A stretch of DNA of 64,000 nucleotides from Diphasiastrum complanatum (GCA_029204225.1 CM055095.1:11995506-12059505), one strand, 5' to 3'. Numbered from the stretch's first letter, positions 11,498-22,179 are shown. Numbers and translations are program-made. Notes: a model not told the origin generated them from the letters alone.

Positions 11498-12742
11498 TGT
11501 AGCGCAGGCATCCCAAAGGGAGCCGGGAACCACGACTTAGCTTCCCAGCCTTCAACTCTTGCCATCCGAACCCACTTGACATACAAGCAGCCAACTCGCC
11601 AACAACGATCAGACTTAACCAACTTGAAGTTCCGAGGACCAACATTGAGATCCAACCTGGCGCCATGCCAGATCGGGGGTCCTGATGTGGGTGACTTCCC
11701 TCCAAGCAAGCCGCCCGACATACATCAAACTTAACCAACTCGAAGCTTCGTTACAAACGAGTAACATCCGTTCCAAGCAAGCGGTCTGACTTACATCAGA
11801 CTTAACCAACTGAAAGCTTCGTCACGAGCGCTGGAAGCCAACCGGGTGCCACGCCAGACTGGACAGCCATAAACAGGTAACATCCACCCAAGCAAGCCAT
11901 CCAACTCAGCCGACAGGTTAGAGCCCGTTTCCCAAGAGCTTAGCCCATTCACGTTCATGCAAGGAACACTCAGAACCACAAGCCGCGACAGATATGGAAA
12001 CAACCAGTTCTTGGACCAAATGGTCCCGACAGCATACCGCTGGCGCCACGGACCGAATGGTCCCGACGGCATATCGCTGGCGTCCCGGGATACGACCCTC
12101 AGCTATGTGCCAAGTTAAAAATTTTGAAAGCGGCCTTACAACTGGCGCTTTTACCGAAGACTGAAACCCAGAAGGTAATCAGAGTCAGTTTGAGGAAAAT
12201 CCCACTTTATTGACAAATTTGAGAAGGTTACATTTCAAGTGTGTGACCGACCCTAGTCTCCGGAGCGCTAGCATGCCAAGGCGAGAGCCATGACAACATT
12301 CCAGCAAGGGAGGCTGAGACTTGGTTGGAGCTCGCCCTGAGTCGCAACCCACACTCCCCTATAGTATTGGTGTGATTCGGCACCCCCCCTCATACCAAGC
12401 ACTCTACCCAAGCTGGTAAAGCACGTTTTTCTCTCTCTAGGATTTTCTCTTTCTAGAAAGTCATTTTCTTTCTCTAGATTTTATTGATCCCCAGGCTTCC
12501 TTTAATCATGCCTAGATCGTGTGAGGTGATTGCACATCGATCTGAGCTCTCTGGACTTCACTAGAACCGATCAAAGATTTTCAGCCATAGGAACTTGGCG
12601 CCGGCTGGATTCTGGTCACAGTGGCGCCGGGAGCGGTGTCGGCGCCATTGGCGCCGGGAGCAGCAGGGGCGCTGCTGGCGCCGGGGACATAGCTGGCGCC
12701 GATGGTGCCGAAAGTAAAGCTTGTAAAGGTAGCTTTACAACA
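11498..12742 (-). repeat. 5' LTR of the LARD-like element (1245 bp)
   Basis: This is the direct repeat partner of 7958-9157. It begins on minus at 12742 with TGTTGTAAAGC and ends at 11498 with GCTACA. The longer length comes from an extra CT-rich block near 12440-12460 and additional GGCGCC-type units around 12640-12700. It abuts the purine tract of the neighbouring copia pol fragment (GAGAGGGAG), so it could at first sight be taken for that element's own 3' LTR. The matching CTCCC on the far side argues for a separate insertion. Confidence 0.85.
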
Positions 12743-12754
12743 CTCCCTCTCAAA

Positions 12755-15610
12755 GCATGATAGCTTTATGATTCCGAGACTGCTCCTCTGTCTCTCAAAG
12801 AGTCTTTTGTCCAGGGCTTTGGTGAAGATGTCAACAACCATGTCTTTCATTCTGATGAAGGTGGTCTGCAGCATCTTCTTTTCAATTAGATATCTGATCA
12901 AGTGGTACTTGATCGCAATGTGCTTCGTTCTGGAGTGGAACACAGGATCTTTTGTCAAGTGTATTGCAGAGGTGTTGTCCATCTGCAAGACTAGAGGCTC
13001 GTTCCTTGTTTCGTCCAATTCGTCCAAGAACTGCCTTAGCCAGATTATCTCGTTGGCCATCTTTGCTACTGCAACATACTCTGCTTCGCAAGATGATTGG
13101 GCCACGATGGTATGCTTCTTGCTAACCCAGAGAACTACTACTCTTGATGCGATGGTGCATCCTCCTGAGACGCTCTTACAGTCGTCCTTGAGGGATGCCC
13201 AGCTAGCATCACCGTAGAAAGCATCCTGAAACCTGCATTACGACAATAGCACAAGTTGTAATTCCTCGTTAATTGAAAATATTACGAAATTTGTTTCACA
13301 ATCTTTTGATGTGTCAAGCCTGGATTCGTGCAAAATTGGCTCATTCTGAATACTACATAAGCAATATCAGGACGTGTGTTGTCTGCAAGGTACATCAATG
13401 ATCCTATCAGCTTCCTATAAGGTGTGAGCTACATTTGTTCTCTCTCTTCCTCAATATTCGGACAGTCATCATTTGTCAGCACCATCCCTGCGAGCATTGG
13501 AGTGTTCTCTCCTTTGCAATTCAGCATTCCAAAGTCCTCTAGGATCTTTTGGGTGTATCTGGATTGTTGAAGGTATAATTTACCTCCCTCATAGTCCCTT
13601 TCAATTTGTAAGCCTAGGTAATACCTGGCTTTTCCCAAATCCACTATCTCAAAATGTTTCGAGATGTCTGTCTTCACTTCAGCGATCAGTTGTTCACTCC
13701 TGCAAGTATTAGAGTGTCGTCTATATATATAGCCACAATGATGATCTGCCCATTTGTAACTCTGACATATACATTGGAATCAGCCAAGAGAGGCTTGAAT
13801 TCTAATGATTTCTTGATCTTTCTTCTTGTACCATTGTCGGAGTGATTATTTCAGACCATAGATACTTCTATGCATTCTGCACGCATAGTGAGGAAGTGAA
13901 TTCGATACATATCCTGGGAGTTGATCCATGTAGACCTCTTCATCTAATTCGCCATGCAAGAAGGTTGTCTTCTCATCCACAATGTGGATCCTGAGGTCAT
14001 AAGCTGCTGCATATGCAAATAACGGACGTAGGGACAAATGTTTCCGTATTTGAGCTTGAAAACCCATTTGCATTTGACAGGCTTATGTGGTAATGGCTCC
14101 AACATCCATACCTAATTCTTCCTCATGGACTCCATCTCTTCATTCATGGCTTGGATCCATCTATCCTTTTTTGAACTTTCAATCACTTCCTCAAAAGTCT
14201 GTGGTTCGCCACTGAATCTGCAAAACTCTTTTGATATGGAAGCTGAGCTGCTTGGCACATATCTTAATGGCGCTCTTCGTGGTCTTGTCGACCTTCTAGG
14301 AGATCCTCCTGGGACAGCAATGCCTTTGTCTTTGTCTGCTCTGCTCGGTCCGGAACCATCTTGGTTTATAGGAACTGCAGCAGCAGGTTGCTTCTTGAAT
14401 CTTTCTTCTTCAGATTCGTCGCTCAAATGGGAGGCGACTTGAAAATCTTCGTTTTCGTGTTCGTCCTCTGCTCGCTCTGTCATTGGCGGCAGGTCATAGT
14501 ACTGTCTATCCAAAACTTCATAGCTGACAAGATCGTCGTTGGCCATTGTCCTGCTCTCATCAAATCTGACATCTCTCACTGTTTTCACAGTGTTTGTGTC
14601 TGGCATGTAGACTCTGTAGTATGACAAGTTGTTGTCATAACCTACCAAAAATCCCTACTCGACTTTTTCATCAAGCTTCTTTCAAAGCTTATCAGGAATA
14701 TGTGCATAAGCTGCACAGCCAAAGATTCTGACGTGAGACAGGTTGGGCTTTCTACCCCACCATAGTTCGTGTGGTGTCGTGTGAGGGACACTAGACTTAC
14801 CTGTCCTGTTTTGGATGTATGTGGCTGTAGTTAATGCTTCAGCCCACGGTGCCCTTGGAGCCTTCGAGTAGGCCTTCATACATCTGCCTGCTTCTATCAG
14901 GGTCCTGTTCTTTCGTTCAGCAACACCATTGTGCTACGGTGTGTAGGCTGCAGTTCTTCTGTAAATGATGCCATGATCATTGCAGAAGTCAGTGAAGCGT
15001 TTCGAGATGTATTCGCCACCTCGATCTATTCTGATCTGCTTCACTTTGCTGCATGTACATATTTCTGCCCAATTCACATATTCTGTGAATTTGTCAAGGG
15101 CTTCAGATTTATTCTGAATAAAATACACTCTGGCGAATTTACTATAGTCATCAATGAAGGTTATATAATATTTTGAACCTCGTACTGAGATCACATTGAA
15201 TGGTCCACAGATGTCAGAATGCACTAGCTCTAGAATCTTCGTCGCTTTGTAGGAGTCTTTAATGAATGGTGTGCGTTACATCTTGCCTTTCAAACATGCA
15301 TCACAAGTAGTCGAACTGGTTGCATTCGAGATGCTGACCCCTATTATTGCTCCATGATGGCTTGCTTGATGAAGTGCCATTGAGTTCATGTGGCAGAGTT
15401 TTCTGTGCCACAGAGTGTCTGGTTGGTCATCATGAGTTTGATGCACCTGATCTGCAGGTAGGCGTACCTTTAGATGATATAGGTTTCCTTTCCTTCTGTC
15501 TTGAGTGACCAATGTACTGGTACTGACGTCAATCACGTTGCATGTTTCGTCAGAAAATGTCACACGCATCCCTGCATCCTCGAGAACCTTTTGCGGTACA
15601 GTACAAGAGA
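12755..15610 (-). pseudogene. Copia pol half (element 2, inverted part)
   Basis: This is pol of a Ty1/copia element read from 15610 down. The protease tail and GAG-pre-integrase lie at 15610-15276 (TLWHRKLCHMNS, CDACLKGKM). The integrase core is at 15224-14880 (MHSDICGP, FIDDYSKF, IRIDRGGEY, then HNGVAERKN after a TAG stop), and the integrase C-terminal part is at 14879-14682. The variable acidic linker is at 14648-14112. RT runs 14110-13330, with AAYDLRIHIVDEKTTFLHGE and the catalytic YIDDT near 13715-13740. RNase H is at 13235-12760 (SDASWASL-like, AQSSCEAEYVAVAKMANE, TKHIAIKYHLIRYLI). A deletion removes the protease C-terminal part between ED and GMRVTF, and stops and a gap at 13240-13330 make it non-functional. 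It ends in the PPT GAGAGGGAG at 12743-12754. Confidence 0.9.
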
Positions 15611-15611
15611 A

Positions 15612-15950
15612 AGGTAGATGACCAAAATGAAACCAATGACGGAAACGGAACCAACGGTGGAAATGAAGCCAACGATGGAAATGAAACCAACATCGTGAAA
15701 CCTTCTCCTTCCCTTCACGCTCAAAGAGTACCAGCGAGATCATGCAAATACCCAGAAGTACAGATGTCTGATCTGATGACATGACGTCAACAGATACACT
15801 TTAGGTTGTGGCCAGTCCGCCACTCTTGTAATTTTCTGATTAGTTGTAGATGTTTAGTCACTGTAATCTTAAAGGTTACATAGAACGGCTATGTACTTGC
15901 TGGATGACACTTGACAGATGACAGAATACACATACAGTGTAATGAAGTAG
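15612..15950 (+). repeat. Possible remainder of copia element 2 LTR
   Basis: The protease frame ends here and is replaced by a non-coding stretch. It opens with about four copies of a 15-bp repeat (consensus GGAAATGAAACCAAC, 15630-15690). The rest looks like LTR or leader sequence, and no gene is visible. If the segment 7768-15610 is turned around, this stretch directly continues the repeat-rich sequence 7957-7768, which is why I propose LTR identity. Direct proof is lacking. Confidence 0.3.
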
Positions 15951-15957
15951 TCTGATG

Positions 15958-16206
15958 CTAGTAAGCAATCAAGATGAAATAATAGAATACATGTTCGCCT
16001 GCATGCGAACACAATATGAATCGCGGTGCATCTATGATCTTGGCACTACTGTAAACATGGAGCTTCTTGCTTGTGTGTCGAGGACAATCCTTGAAAAGAC
16101 AAAAAAAGCATAATTTGTCTTTCTTAGCCTCTTCCTTTTGCTTTAGAGTTAAGGAAGACTTGTCATAAGCATGAAGAGCCATAGGAGACGCCGACTTGTG
16201 CTTCAA
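15958..16206 (-). pseudogene. Gypsy gag zinc-knuckle fragment
   Basis: The frame is clearly related to the gag segment at about 17950-17770 in the same orientation. Both read KHK.(S/G).PMA..AYD(K/R)S, then a Lys-rich helix, CFF and FKDCPR.T.KKLHV. This copy lacks the first half of the knuckle and ends shortly after KLHV, so it is a fragment of a second copy of the same Ty3/gypsy family. Confidence 0.65.
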
Positions 16207-16299
16207 AGTTGAATTACTGATAACTCTGTCTGATACACTTATGCTAATAAGCAGTTAGCGCTACTAGCAACAACAACATCAACTTGAAAATCAACTAAC

Positions 16300-16714
16300 T
16301 GCTGCTAAATGATCAGCTATTAATTAGGTCATAGGTCGCAATTGGCACTGGATTTGCATGCAATGCTTGAAGAATCAGAAAAAGATCAATATAGATAATT
16401 TTCTTATCGTGTCTGATCTCAAATGCAAATGTGTCTATTGTTATTCGTGTGTCTAAGTTTCCTTGTTCATTTTAATTCCGCACTTGGTTGAAACTATGTT
16501 GCTTGTCATTGACAGCTAGGGTCCCGATGGTCAAGACATACTACATCTCTGACAGCTTGTCAAGCGGCCACACCGGATCATTGCTCGTGACGCACCGGTA
16601 CCAACTTGGGACAGTTGTCCTTGTCGGTCACCAACCCTTGCCAATAGTAGGCCTCAGGCCCTTTGGTAACCGGCCATGCCGAGATCATGATAGAGCCATA
16701 ATTGGGCTCTAACA
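16300..16714 (-). repeat. Chromovirus 3' LTR, start defined, end uncertain
   Basis: On minus a purine tract (AAAGGAGGGAAGGATT, 16730-16715) follows the chromodomain remnant. It is followed directly by TGTTAGAGCCC from 16714, a typical LTR start. The other LTR was not found, so the lower boundary is only an estimate. Confidence 0.5.
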
Positions 16715-16729
16715 ATCCTTCCCTCCTTT

Positions 16730-18240
16730 GGCAAGTCATCGGTCCTCGATGACAAACTCTGGGTAAGACTTCTACAATGTCTGTCGCATCTCCCAGGTAG
16801 CTTCTGACAACGGATGCCCTTTCCAAGTTACTAGATACTCTTGAAGGAGGCGATTACGCGAGCGTCACTCCCTTCAAACCAGGACTCTTTCTGGCCCATA
16901 ACCTGTGGTGTCTTTCTCCTCTAGAGACACTAGACCTTCCACCAAGCTATCGCCATTGTGCAAACATTTCTTCAGTTTGCGAACATGGAATATTGGATGC
17001 ACCTTGCATCAGCTATCCAAGAATAATTCCTAACAAACCGCCGGTAGAACTTACAAAAGCCTAAGAAAGATTGCAATTGGTGTATATCAGCAGACCTCGA
17101 CCACTTCTTAACCACAACCACCTTGGTTGGGTCAACCGAAATACCCTCAACTATCACTCCAAATACTCGACATGAGTCTTACACAACTCTGTCTTCTGAG
17201 CATTGGCTGGCAAGACATAAGCTTGTAACTTGCCCAATACGGTCTTGAGATGAACCTCATGCTCCTCGACCGCTTTATTAAAAACCAATATATCATCAAT
17301 AAAATTGACGACAAACTTTCCCATATAGTCTCGCAAGACATTGTTCATGAGCATCATGAACGTGGTAAAATCTAACTTCTTGGTAAACGTCTGAATAGAC
17401 AAAGAAGCCTGAGAGATTCTTTCATCCCAAACCTCTGTTCCCTTACCATCTGTCATCTCAACAGTATACCGGTAATCAGATGGAACAGTAGATAAGTGAA
17501 ACTTCCTCACCACGTGAGAATTGATAATATTATGCGAGGAACCGGTGTCAAATAAGACGAGTACGTCATGACCTTCCAGCTTCCCCCTCATGCGTATTAG
17601 TTCACTATATGGAAACTGATAAGCTTCATGCGCCTTGGTGGACAAATAACAAGCTGATGCCTCTGGAACAAGCTTTTGCACTGAAATAGTCATGACATGA
17701 CAAGTGTCCTCATGATTACTTACCAACAAGTCATCCAAAATTTCCTCATCCTTGCCCTCATCTTGACGTTGCATAACATGGAGCTTCTTGACCGTACGTC
17801 AAGGACAGTCTTTGAAAAGATGCTTGCCAAGATAGAAAAAGCATAGTCCGTCTTTCTTGGCCTTTTTCTTTTGCTCAAGACTAAGGGGAGACCTGTCGTA
17901 AGCACGACGAGCCATAGGAGGTCCCACCTTGTGCTTCAAAGTTTGCTGCATTTGGATAGGATCCTTCTACAAAAAGCCTTTCTGACCAACTTGGCCAAAC
18001 TTTCGCGAACCCTTCTTCTGAGGCCAACTTGGTGCTCCAGATTCAGCCCTGGTGCGCACATTACCTTCAAAGTTGAGAGCTGTAGCAATTGCCTCTTCTA
18101 AGGTTTTGCACCCTTCATTAAGCACTAAAGGCCTCAACTCTTCACGAAGGCCAGATATGAACTTGTGGACTACTAGCCACTCAAGAATCTTGTCTGGGAT
18201 CTTGATAAGCATCTCATGATACTTATCGACATATTCCTAC
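16730..18240 (-). pseudogene. Ty3/gypsy chromovirus relic, gag to chromodomain
   Basis: Read on minus from 18240: gag at 18212-17967 (GLREELRPLVLNEGCKTLEE), then a partial Cys-His knuckle at about 17830-17780 (FKDCPRRT). The aspartic protease follows, with VLFDTGSSHNII at about 17560-17520. A deletion fuses it to the RT palm (GKFVVNFIDDILVFNKAVEE, FIDD catalytic motif at about 17290). The RT C-terminal and connection part is at 17157-16985 (QLQSFLGFCKFYRRFVRNYS). A second deletion removes RNase H and most of integrase, leaving VHPIFHVRKLKK at about 17005-16970. A chromodomain remnant EYLVTWKGHPLSEATWE sits at about 16840-16790. The large internal deletions and stops show it is dead, and the chromodomain places it among the chromoviruses. 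Confidence 0.88.
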
Positions 18241-18536
18241 ACCATGTATAGTCAAAATATTGAAAAATCTATCTAATGTTGTGAGTATGGGTCCTAAAAA
18301 TGCCAAAGATGAATTGAGCTCTTTTGGTTTAGTAAAGACCCATCTTAGAATAAAATATTCAAGGTAGGTAGAAGTAGAAACTCGAGCTACCATAGGAATT
18401 GCCATTTGTACTTTACATGTCACATTTAATGCATGAAAAGACTATGTGGAACAATTAGACATAGTGAGGTGGCTTGGATAAGTCTAGATAGCTTGAGAGG
18501 TGGATCCAGAACTCCAATTCTCAAGTCCATGGATCT

Positions 18537-18705
18537 ATATATACATTCTGGAGATGATTTTTGGCGATAGGCTGAGCAGTTGGTTGAGGTCCTACAGCCA
18601 GTGTACCATGTGCTGAGGTTGGTGGATCGAGAGGGTTATAGACTCGCCCTCATTTATGAGTTTATGGACAGGATTGGGGAGACCCTTCAACCACCACTTT
18701 TTGAT
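18537..18705 (+). pseudogene. hAT transposase fragment
   Basis: One plus-strand frame reads SGDDFWR, a stop, then AEQLVEVLQPVYHVLRLVD and YEFMDRIGE. The pattern W..vE..l....PvyhvLRlvD..........YE.mDR is typical of the middle part of plant hAT transposases, after the DUF659 block. The fragment is isolated, with gypsy and unrelated sequence around it, and has one in-frame stop. Confidence 0.6.
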
Positions 18706-18994
18706 TAGCACTAATACACTTTTTTTGTAATCTGTTTGGTGCATTTGTTTTGTAAAAGCTTTTAGCATTGTTGAAATTGTTTTTCCTACAATGCAGTGAT
18801 TAATTTCTTCAGCTTTTGGATTTGATTTCTGAAATAAGGTAAATCACCCAGTGGTTCATGTAATTAGGATTACATGAAGGTGATGAACTTTTGTTTTGGA
18901 GTAGATCAACCCATTTGGAGGATTTGTAGCTTATTGTATCCTTGGGATTTGAGTTAGTATATATGAGTAGAGGCAAGCAATATAAAAGTTGTTG

Positions 18995-19130
18995 CATCTT
19001 TGAGTACTTATTCGGATGGAAAGATCAGACTAAGAATAATGATTCATGAGTAAGATTTGAAAGCTTAAGGGATAATTTCATGTTTTCTTTTTCCCGTTCT
19101 GAGGACAAAACCTGTTTAAGGGAGGAAGAA
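18995..19130 (+). pseudogene. 3' end of a chromovirus (chromodomain tail and PPT)
   Basis: The plus strand reads ESLRDNF, then EDKTCLREEE and the purine tract GGGAGGAAGAA, matching the end of the chromoviruses at 24080-24140 and 51600 (LRKNFSNLKF / LRRNFPNFKF, then AGGACAAAAC and a purine tract). Only the tail of the chromodomain is left. It runs straight into the LTR-like block at 19131. Confidence 0.6.
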
Positions 19131-19488
19131 AGTTACGGCCATATTCAGCTTAGGACATGGAATAGTCCTAACATGGTAGATCGGCCCTCCAGTGTTCGAG
19201 ATTATTGGTCACGCCTAGATTTAATTCCACATCGAGGCCTGTTGGTGACTAATGACCTTGAGAGGACCCAGACACTCTAAATGATACATATGGAGTAGTG
19301 CATGTACGTGTGACTGATATAGGCAGGAGGTAAGCATGAAGAGCTATGATCTATTTATAGTTGACCTGCATGGGGATTGCATGGGCTCATGCATAGGATA
19401 CTACTCTCTATATATTGAGGTAGTGATTATTCCGTCAACGACTTTGGTCTAGGTCAGTTGAGCTCTTCTTGCTATCAGCTTGTGACGA
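19131..19488 (+). repeat. Gypsy LTR flanked by PPT and PBS
   Basis: The block begins right after a chromovirus purine tract (AGTTACGG; the expected TG reads AG). It contains a TATTTATAG box near 19351-19359 and ends directly before TGGTGTCAGAGCC at 19490, a primer-binding-site motif. It therefore carries the 3' end of one internal region on its left and the 5' leader of another on its right. Confidence 0.55.
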
Positions 19489-19489
19489 T

Positions 19490-20870
19490 TGGTGTCAGAG
19501 CCACGTTCTAGAGAGAAGACAGCTCATTCTAGAGAGAGAAAGTGGAGAAAACATCAATTTTTTTAGTTTTTTTTGGGGGATTGCAAAAGGAGAAGTGGGG
19601 GAATTGATGCCCTACAATGGATCGCTGGTGAATAGGGAGCTTTTGCCTCGATTTGAGCCAGAAAAACAGGGATTTACAGATCTGAAAAAAAAATGAATAT
19701 GAAAAAGTGAATTTTGTAGAAAACTAAAAAATGGCCATAACTTTCTCTATGCTTATCGGATTGCTATGAGATTTCGGCAGGTGCTTGGGGTGCTGGGTTG
19801 CCGCTAAGGAGGCTGAAAATCTGAGAAAAGATTCCAAAATCGCTGATTTTGCTCAAAAAAACAAATTTTGGACTTTTTTTTTTAGAGATTTTGGAGTTGA
19901 AACGTCATAACTTCTCCGCCATATGTCCATTTGACCTGAGATTTGGCACGGAGAATCTTGATAGGAGGCTGACCTACTACAATATTACCTTTAGCCTATT
20001 TGCAAACGTGAGCATCCATAACACAATTTTTTCACCTATTTTCTCAAAAAATCGACAATACTTCATCAGTCATCCATACTACGTCTTTGTGGACGAAGGA
20101 GTGATCTGTTTTTGCTGATTTATTTTGCTTTTCATTTTTCCTTTTCATAAGAAAATCATTTTTTTTGTTTTTGTTGGTGTACATTCAAAAAGAGAGTGTT
20201 TTTTCTGTGCTCTTTTTGTTCATTATGAAAGATGATAGAGTTGATATTCTGCTTAGCCCTCCTGTTGCTCTCCAATCACCACCACCCAGCCCTGTGCTTA
20301 GCCCTGACCGTAATCCGCCTACAGTGGCTGCTCGCTTGCCTACTGGTACTTCCCGTTCTGTGCAAGCTTGCATGGATAGTGTGGAAAAGACCATTGCAGA
20401 GATGCGAGCGATGATGGTAGCTGGTGGTTATGTGTCTTCCTCATAGTATGCTCCACCTTATCCGTCTTCTGATGTTCATCGTCTGTTACCTCCACCCTAC
20501 CCAGAAGACAAAGATATTAAACCTACTGGTTTTGCAGGAAACACTCCCCAATGCAATACTGATATCGTAGATCAGTGGTTGCATAAGTGGGAGGAATATT
20601 TTGATTTGAAGTGGTCCCCAACTGATGAGGGTTGGCGGGTCCACAAAGCTGCTTACCATTTCACTGATTTTGCTTGTGGTGGCACAAGTTATTGAAGTCT
20701 AATCGGGCTCTATCCACTTGGCTTGAGTTTAAGCGAGTTTCAGAGCTCAGTTTACTCCTCCACATGAGCATTTGCGTGCAACAAATGCTTGGATTTTGCA
20801 TCGTCAAAGGAAGTACATGCTAAATTCACACGTGTTGGATGCCCTACACATGTATTTTTGATCTCCTAAG
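19490..20870 (+). pseudogene. Gypsy leader and gag fragment
   Basis: The PBS at 19490-19502 is followed by an untranslated leader of about 720 bp. A gag frame starts at the ATG at 20225 (MKDDRVDILLSPPVAL). After a Pro-rich N-terminus, a helix CMDSVEKTIAEMRAMM and a stop (about 20443), it continues with DQWLHKWEEYFDLKWSPTDE (about 20570-20640) and then, frameshifted, AQFTPPHEHLRATNAWILH (to about 20865). The W..W..YF block and the later F.p..h..A motif are characteristic of Ty3/gypsy gag (retrotrans_gag). No protease or RT follows. The sequence changes at about 20870 into an unrelated region and then hAT pieces. Confidence 0.6.
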
Positions 20871-21260
20871 CACAATAACACCATAAAGATCAGCCTAGCA
20901 TTGGTTGTCAATAGGAAAGCTGATCATACAAGCAATATTATTGTGTTACAAGCAAGATCTATCAACAAAACATAAGACAAAGCATCATAAATGCCTCTAC
21001 TCGGCTAGAGAGAGAAAATTGCAAGTACAAAACTCGTGGAGAGAGAGAGGGCACAAAGAGCTTGTCTCCAAATTTGCAAATTTCATCATTTTCTCAATGA
21101 GAGTAACCTAGGTCCAGTAAGCTCACTGCTACAATGTCACTATGTGAACTCAGGGTTGGCTGCCATCTGGCACAATGCAAGTCAAACCCAAAGCAACTGC
21201 TCCAACACAACGAAGTGGTAGGCAAATTGTGTGGGTGTTGGCTTCTTCAGATCTAGCAGG

Positions 21261-21677
21261 CTATGTGTCCTGAACATGGCGAGGGCCCTCTTTTTCCTGG
21301 TTACAAATGTGACCAAGAAGATGGCACTGGATGGTGGAAACCCAGGGGAGGCCTCCTATGTCATGCATCAAAAGATAGACGTAGTGTGATGCACATGGGG
21401 TCCATACAATAGCAATGGTGTCCCTCTCCAAAAGCTCACCCATAGCCACACAGTTGTTGGCATTGTCGGTGACCACCTGCACATCATGTTCTGCCCCCAC
21501 CTCAATGATTGTTGCACGTATATGCTCATAGATAAACTCTCTCGACTCAACAATGCCATCTTGAGAGGCATCCACTTTGAGGGTAGTCAGGCACGTGCAG
21601 AGAGATGGTACACCTGGGTAGGTGAATCCCAAGGAGTGCCTTAGATCCATGGATACTGCAACAGGCCATGCACACAC
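21261..21677 (-). pseudogene. hAT transposase DUF659 fragment
   Basis: This uninterrupted frame of about 138 aa contains TLKVDASQDG, then VGAEHDVQVVTDNANNCVA and WTPCASHYVYLLMHDIGG. This is the classic plant hAT DUF659 signature (Sv.as ... VG.e.VvqvvtDNa.N ... WTPCaaH...Lml.diG). The RNase H-like fold's catalytic Asp of VTDNA is present. Upstream BED zinc-finger and downstream hATC parts are missing in this orientation. The neighbouring plus-strand stretch 21690-22170 may be the C-terminal tail of a similar protein, pointing to a rearranged pair. Confidence 0.75.
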
Positions 21678-21689
21678 AAAGGCTACGAC

Positions 21690-22170
21690 TGATGATGAGA
21701 TCTTTTCAGAGTATCATCGGGAGCTGGCATGTCATGATAGGAGGCAGCGCAGGACCACTAGCTCCATGGCAGGCTGATGTAGAGGATGTAGGAGAGGAGG
21801 GTGGTGATGAGGCTGAGAGGGGATTGGATGATGAGGATGAGGAGGATGAGACCTTGGATGATGAGATCGACATGGATATTGGAGATGATGTGGTGTGGGT
21901 GGATCCTAATGCTGAGACACAAGCCGAGCCTGCATCCCCTGTACGCAAAGAGGGGGGGGTAGGCATAGGTTATAGGTGTAGGGTACGCCTGATGGATTTG
22001 CATGTTCAGCCAGAGGCAATAACATCACTGGCAGAGGGAGGAGCGGCCGAGCAAGGCCCTGGTGGACCTAGAGGCAGAGGCAAGGGCAGGGGCCGAGGTA
22101 GAGGCATAGGCAGAGGTTCAGGGACACAGCCGAAAATATATGAGGAGGATTCCTTATCTTCCTTTTTGTC
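21690..22170 (+). pseudogene. Acidic/RG-rich tail, probably hAT C-terminus
   Basis: The plus frame has a run of Asp and Glu (DDEDEEDETLDDEIDMDIG, about 21830-21890) followed by an RG/GRGRG run (about 22060-22115). A second frame at 21693-21765 reads EIFSEYHRELACHDRR, suggesting one frameshift. Low-complexity acidic and RG-rich tails often end plant hAT transposases, and the DUF659 fragment next door supports this. No diagnostic hATC motif is visible, so the assignment is inference. Confidence 0.35.
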
Positions 22171-22179
22171 TACCAGTGA

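Larger units (their letters stand above)
7958..12742 (-). mobile_element. Non-autonomous LTR retrotransposon (LARD-like), near intact
   Basis: The element is delimited by two long direct repeats, 7958-9157 and 11498-12742, each starting TGTTGTAAAGC and ending GCGCTACA on the minus strand. It is flanked by identical 5-bp target-site duplications, CTCCC at 7953-7957 and 12743-12747. A primer-binding site TGGTATCAGAGCC (initiator tRNA-Met type) lies at 11495-11483 and a purine-rich tract (AAAGGTGGGGTGGA) lies directly before the 3' LTR. The internal 2.3 kb has no gag, protease, integrase or RT that I can recognise, so it must have used enzymes in trans. The LTRs differ by few substitutions by eye plus two indels, implying a recent insertion. 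It sits at the PPT end of the copia pol fragment 12755-15610. Confidence 0.85.

Noticed and set aside
11498-12742. 3' LTR belonging to the copia pol fragment at 12755-15610
   Set aside because: It abuts a PPT, but a PBS follows it on the other side, and the CTCCC duplication matches the far end at 7953, so it is better explained as the 5' LTR of the nested element. The alternative is kept as a finding.
12530-12760. Gly/Ala-rich plus frame (GAGSG-type repeats)
   Set aside because: This is a translation of the GGCGCC tract in the LTR, not a silk-like or cell-wall protein.
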